64,000 nucleotides of DNA, from NCBI RefSeq assembly GCF_017377855.1, contig NZ_JAFREP010000016.1:62001-126000 (forward strand), in the 5' to 3' direction. Below are positions 62,483 to 64,000 of the stretch, piece by piece. Position 1 is the stretch's first letter. The number at the start of each line of letters is the position of its first letter. The DNA is from Acanthopleuribacter pedis. GTDB lineage: Bacteria > Acidobacteriota > Holophagae > Acanthopleuribacterales > Acanthopleuribacteraceae. The notes beneath the pieces were generated by a model that ran no database searches, was not told the DNA's origin, and was given only the letters and a program-made list of their open reading frames with translations. The translations under genes were made by a program, and so were the position numbers.

Positions 62483-62660
62483 ACCCAAGAAGCGCGATGC
62501 GCGTGAGGGATTTTGGCTAAAGACCTGGAGCGAAATGGTTTGGAAAAAGCGAGCCGGGGTCGCGCACGACCGTACCCGTTGGGTGCGGTGAGCATTTTTA
62601 CAGGCCGTTGCAGCCCAGAGGTTTATCGAAAATCACCGCGAGTTAATGTGCTTCTTAGGT
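62483..62660 (+). repeat. Family B structured repeat, 178 bp
   Basis: Same length and layout as the copy at 59145. The outer arms are ACCCAAGAAGCGCGA (62483) and TGTGCTTCTTAGGT (to 62660); the inner arms are GATTTTGGCTAAA (62509) and TTTATCGAAAATC. The central hairpin reads CGTACCC-GTT-GGGTGCG. The right end touches the stop codon of the DUF58 gene (minus strand). Confidence 0.9.
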
Positions 62661-63964
62661 TAAAGCAGGCCTTTGCTTTTGATATCCAGGTAGTTGTTGA
62701 TCATGGCAATCGGGAGATCCGGCGGGGTGGTGTCCAGGCACAAAATGCCGCGACCGCGCAGGTTGTCGACAGCCGCCTGACGTGCCTCGCGGTAGTGATA
62801 GGTTGCGGCGAGGCGCAGGCTGTCCTCAAAGGTCATCACCGGTTCCTTGGCCACCGCGTCCAATGCCTTCTCGCGCATGGACGCTAACAAAACCAGGTGT
62901 TTGCGGCGTAAAAGCTGGACCGCCTGTTGGAGTTCGTCGTTGTCTTCATCGCGGAGGTTGGTTACCAAGATGATTAAGCTGCGTTTGCGCACAAAACGCA
63001 GTACATCTTCCGCGATGTGTTCGAAGTCGGACGTTTGTAGGCTGGGTTGAATGTCGTATACGTTGTTGAGGATCAGATTGAGCTGCGGGGCACCCTTGCG
63101 CGGGGCCAGGCGGCGATGGGCTCCGCTAAAGGTCATTAGACCCACCGCGTCACCGTGTTTCAGGGCGACGTGGGTCATGAGCAGTACCGCGTTGAGCGCG
63201 TGGTCGAAATGGCTCAGCATGTCGTCTTGAGCGCGCATGCTCTGGCCGCAGTCCATGAGGAACACCACCTGCTGATTGCGTTCGTCTTGGTATTCGCGTG
63301 CGATCAGTTTGCGCATGCGCGACGAGGCTTTCCAATCGATTTGACGCAGGGGATCTCCCGGTACGTACTCGCGCATTTGGTGGAACTCGCGCCCTTCGCC
63401 GCGACGGCGCCGACGGTGGACCCCGAAACTGCGCAGCCGTTGGTTGGTGGCCAGCAGGGCGTAATGCGCCACTTCTTGAAAGTTGGGATAAACGCGGACT
63501 TCTTCGGGTAACGGGATACGCGCCACCCGTTTCCACAGGCGCCACGGCGAATCAACCACCAGCAAACAGGCCGCGAAGTGCAGGTCGCCGCGTTGCAGCG
63601 GCCGCATTTGGTAAGCCCCCTCGTGCCAAGCATGGGGCTGCAGGGTCATGGCGCCTTCCATGTGGCGGTGCTCGCTTCCGTCCGGCGGTATGTCGCGAAA
63701 GGTCAAGGAGAGCGGGGTTTCGCCGTGGTTTTCCAGCCGGTAACGGACCTGGGTCCAGACCGCGACCGGCAACACCGCGGCAACCGAACGGGTTACCGTG
63801 GGGAGCGGGTTGCGCCGGGTACGTTGGGCGTCAACCAAAACCAAGGCAAGACACAGTACCAAGACGACGGCCCACAACCACCAAAAGGCGGGGTACGCGG
63901 TGGCAAGCGCGGCGGTGCCGAGATTGCATACCAAAAGGAACTCGGCACGGCGGGTTGGTTTCAT
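62660..63964 (-). CDS. DUF58 domain-containing membrane protein
   Basis: A 434-residue protein with one or two N-terminal membrane helices (about 8-45), a beta-rich middle, and a DUF58 domain. The DUF58 signature is REYVPGDPLRQIDWKASSR (about 205), followed by a vWA-like fold with a MIDAS-type FLMDCGQSMRA. Such proteins commonly work with a MoxR ATPase, as in the MoxR/TerA-like chaperone-activation systems. The upstream gene ends four bases into it (ATGA overlap), so it is in an operon that continues beyond the window. Its stop codon abuts a family B repeat. Confidence 0.88.
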   Translation of the reverse strand: MKPTRRAEFLLVCNLGTAALATAYPAFWWLWAVVLVLCLALVLVDAQRTRRNPLPTVTRSVAAVLPVAVWTQVRYRLENHGETPLSLTFRDIPPDGSEHRHMEGAMTLQPHAWHEGAYQMRPLQRGDLHFAACLLVVDSPWRLWKRVARIPLPEEVRVYPNFQEVAHYALLATNQRLRSFGVHRRRRRGEGREFHQMREYVPGDPLRQIDWKASSRMRKLIAREYQDERNQQVVFLMDCGQSMRAQDDMLSHFDHALNAVLLMTHVALKHGDAVGLMTFSGAHRRLAPRKGAPQLNLILNNVYDIQPSLQTSDFEHIAEDVLRFVRKRSLIILVTNLRDEDNDELQQAVQLLRRKHLVLLASMREKALDAVAKEPVMTFEDSLRLAATYHYREARQAAVDNLRGRGILCLDTTPPDLPIAMINNYLDIKSKGLL

Positions 63965-64000
63965 AAGCGAGGTGCTTCCAAGTGTTTGAGGATTTGGCCC
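63961..64000 (-). CDS. 3' end of the gene upstream of the DUF58 gene (partial)
   Basis: Only the last 12 codons are in the window, ending GQILKHLEAPRL and a TGA that overlaps the DUF58 start (ATGA). From the usual neighbourhood this would be a MoxR-type AAA ATPase, but the visible residues cannot prove it. Confidence 0.4.
   Translation of the reverse strand, partial: GQILKHLEAPRL

Noticed and set aside
62513..62887. Plus-strand frame starting MAKDLERNGLEKASRG in the family B repeat
   Set aside because: The same start occurs in both young repeat copies but the frames end differently; it reflects the repeat, not a gene.

Overview
The window is GC-rich, densely coding bacterial chromosome from a Gram-negative, probably flagellated organism. 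It carries TonB-receptor, lipoprotein and TRAP genes, and a fliW-csrA pair. The gene style suggests an Acidobacteriota-like bacterium (Holophagae/Acanthopleuribacter relatives): a double-propeller sensor kinase, a BACON-repeat lipoprotein, secreted proteins with an Acidobacteria-type beta-sandwich, and a giant orphan PKS-like gene. That placement is inference; there is no rRNA or marker gene here to prove it. No tRNA, rRNA, CRISPR array or intact transposase was seen.

Layout. 0.25-1.4 kb: a TrkA/RCK-type potassium channel. 1.6-12.6 kb: one 3,688-residue PKS-like protein on the minus strand, in which nearly every catalytic motif is altered while the 11-kb frame stays open. 13.3-15.5 kb: a small unknown gene and a secreted SGNH-type esterase. 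15.9-21.3 kb: a membrane sensor kinase translationally coupled to a double ATP-binding ABC protein. 21.5-23.6 kb: btaA-btaB, betaine-lipid synthesis. 23.7-24.9 kb: ribD. 24.9-27.9 kb: a TAXI-type TRAP transporter. 28.2-32.4 kb: a large SNF2 helicase. 32.5-33.9 kb: an Rpn-family nuclease gene and a tandem duplicate of its 3' end. 34.1-36.2 kb: a DUF1338 (HglS-like) oxygenase and thiL. 36.5-37.8 kb: a PilZ/pseudo-receiver protein. 38.1-41.1 kb: a TonB-dependent receptor. 41.8-45.4 kb: a seven-BACON lipoprotein overlapping an esterase gene.

46.1-53.4 kb is a complete histidine operon: hisG, hisC-HAD, hisB, hisH, hisF, hisA-hisI-hisE, hisD. A leader peptide with seven consecutive His codons and an attenuator-like set of hairpins precede it. 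Two enzyme fusions compress the pathway, and most junctions overlap, so the operon is translationally coupled. Then come a Ser/Thr kinase (53.8 kb), a secreted amidase (54.8 kb), and an AT-richer patch with two secreted proteins of unknown role (56.5-59.1 kb). The rest is a frameshifted double-ACT gene, a VOC protein, serC, csrA and fliW, and a DUF58 protein that runs to the window edge.

Two families of small inverted-repeat elements are scattered between genes. Family A (24,861 and 37,847) ends in CTCACAAGG/CCTTGTGAG and sits between convergent genes. Family B (41,282; 59,145; 62,483) is 178-199 bp, ends in ACCTAAG-type inverted repeats, and carries a hairpin whose two arms change together between copies. 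The strongest candidates for something undescribed are the catalytically altered PKS giant, the family B elements and the attenuated, fusion-rich his operon.
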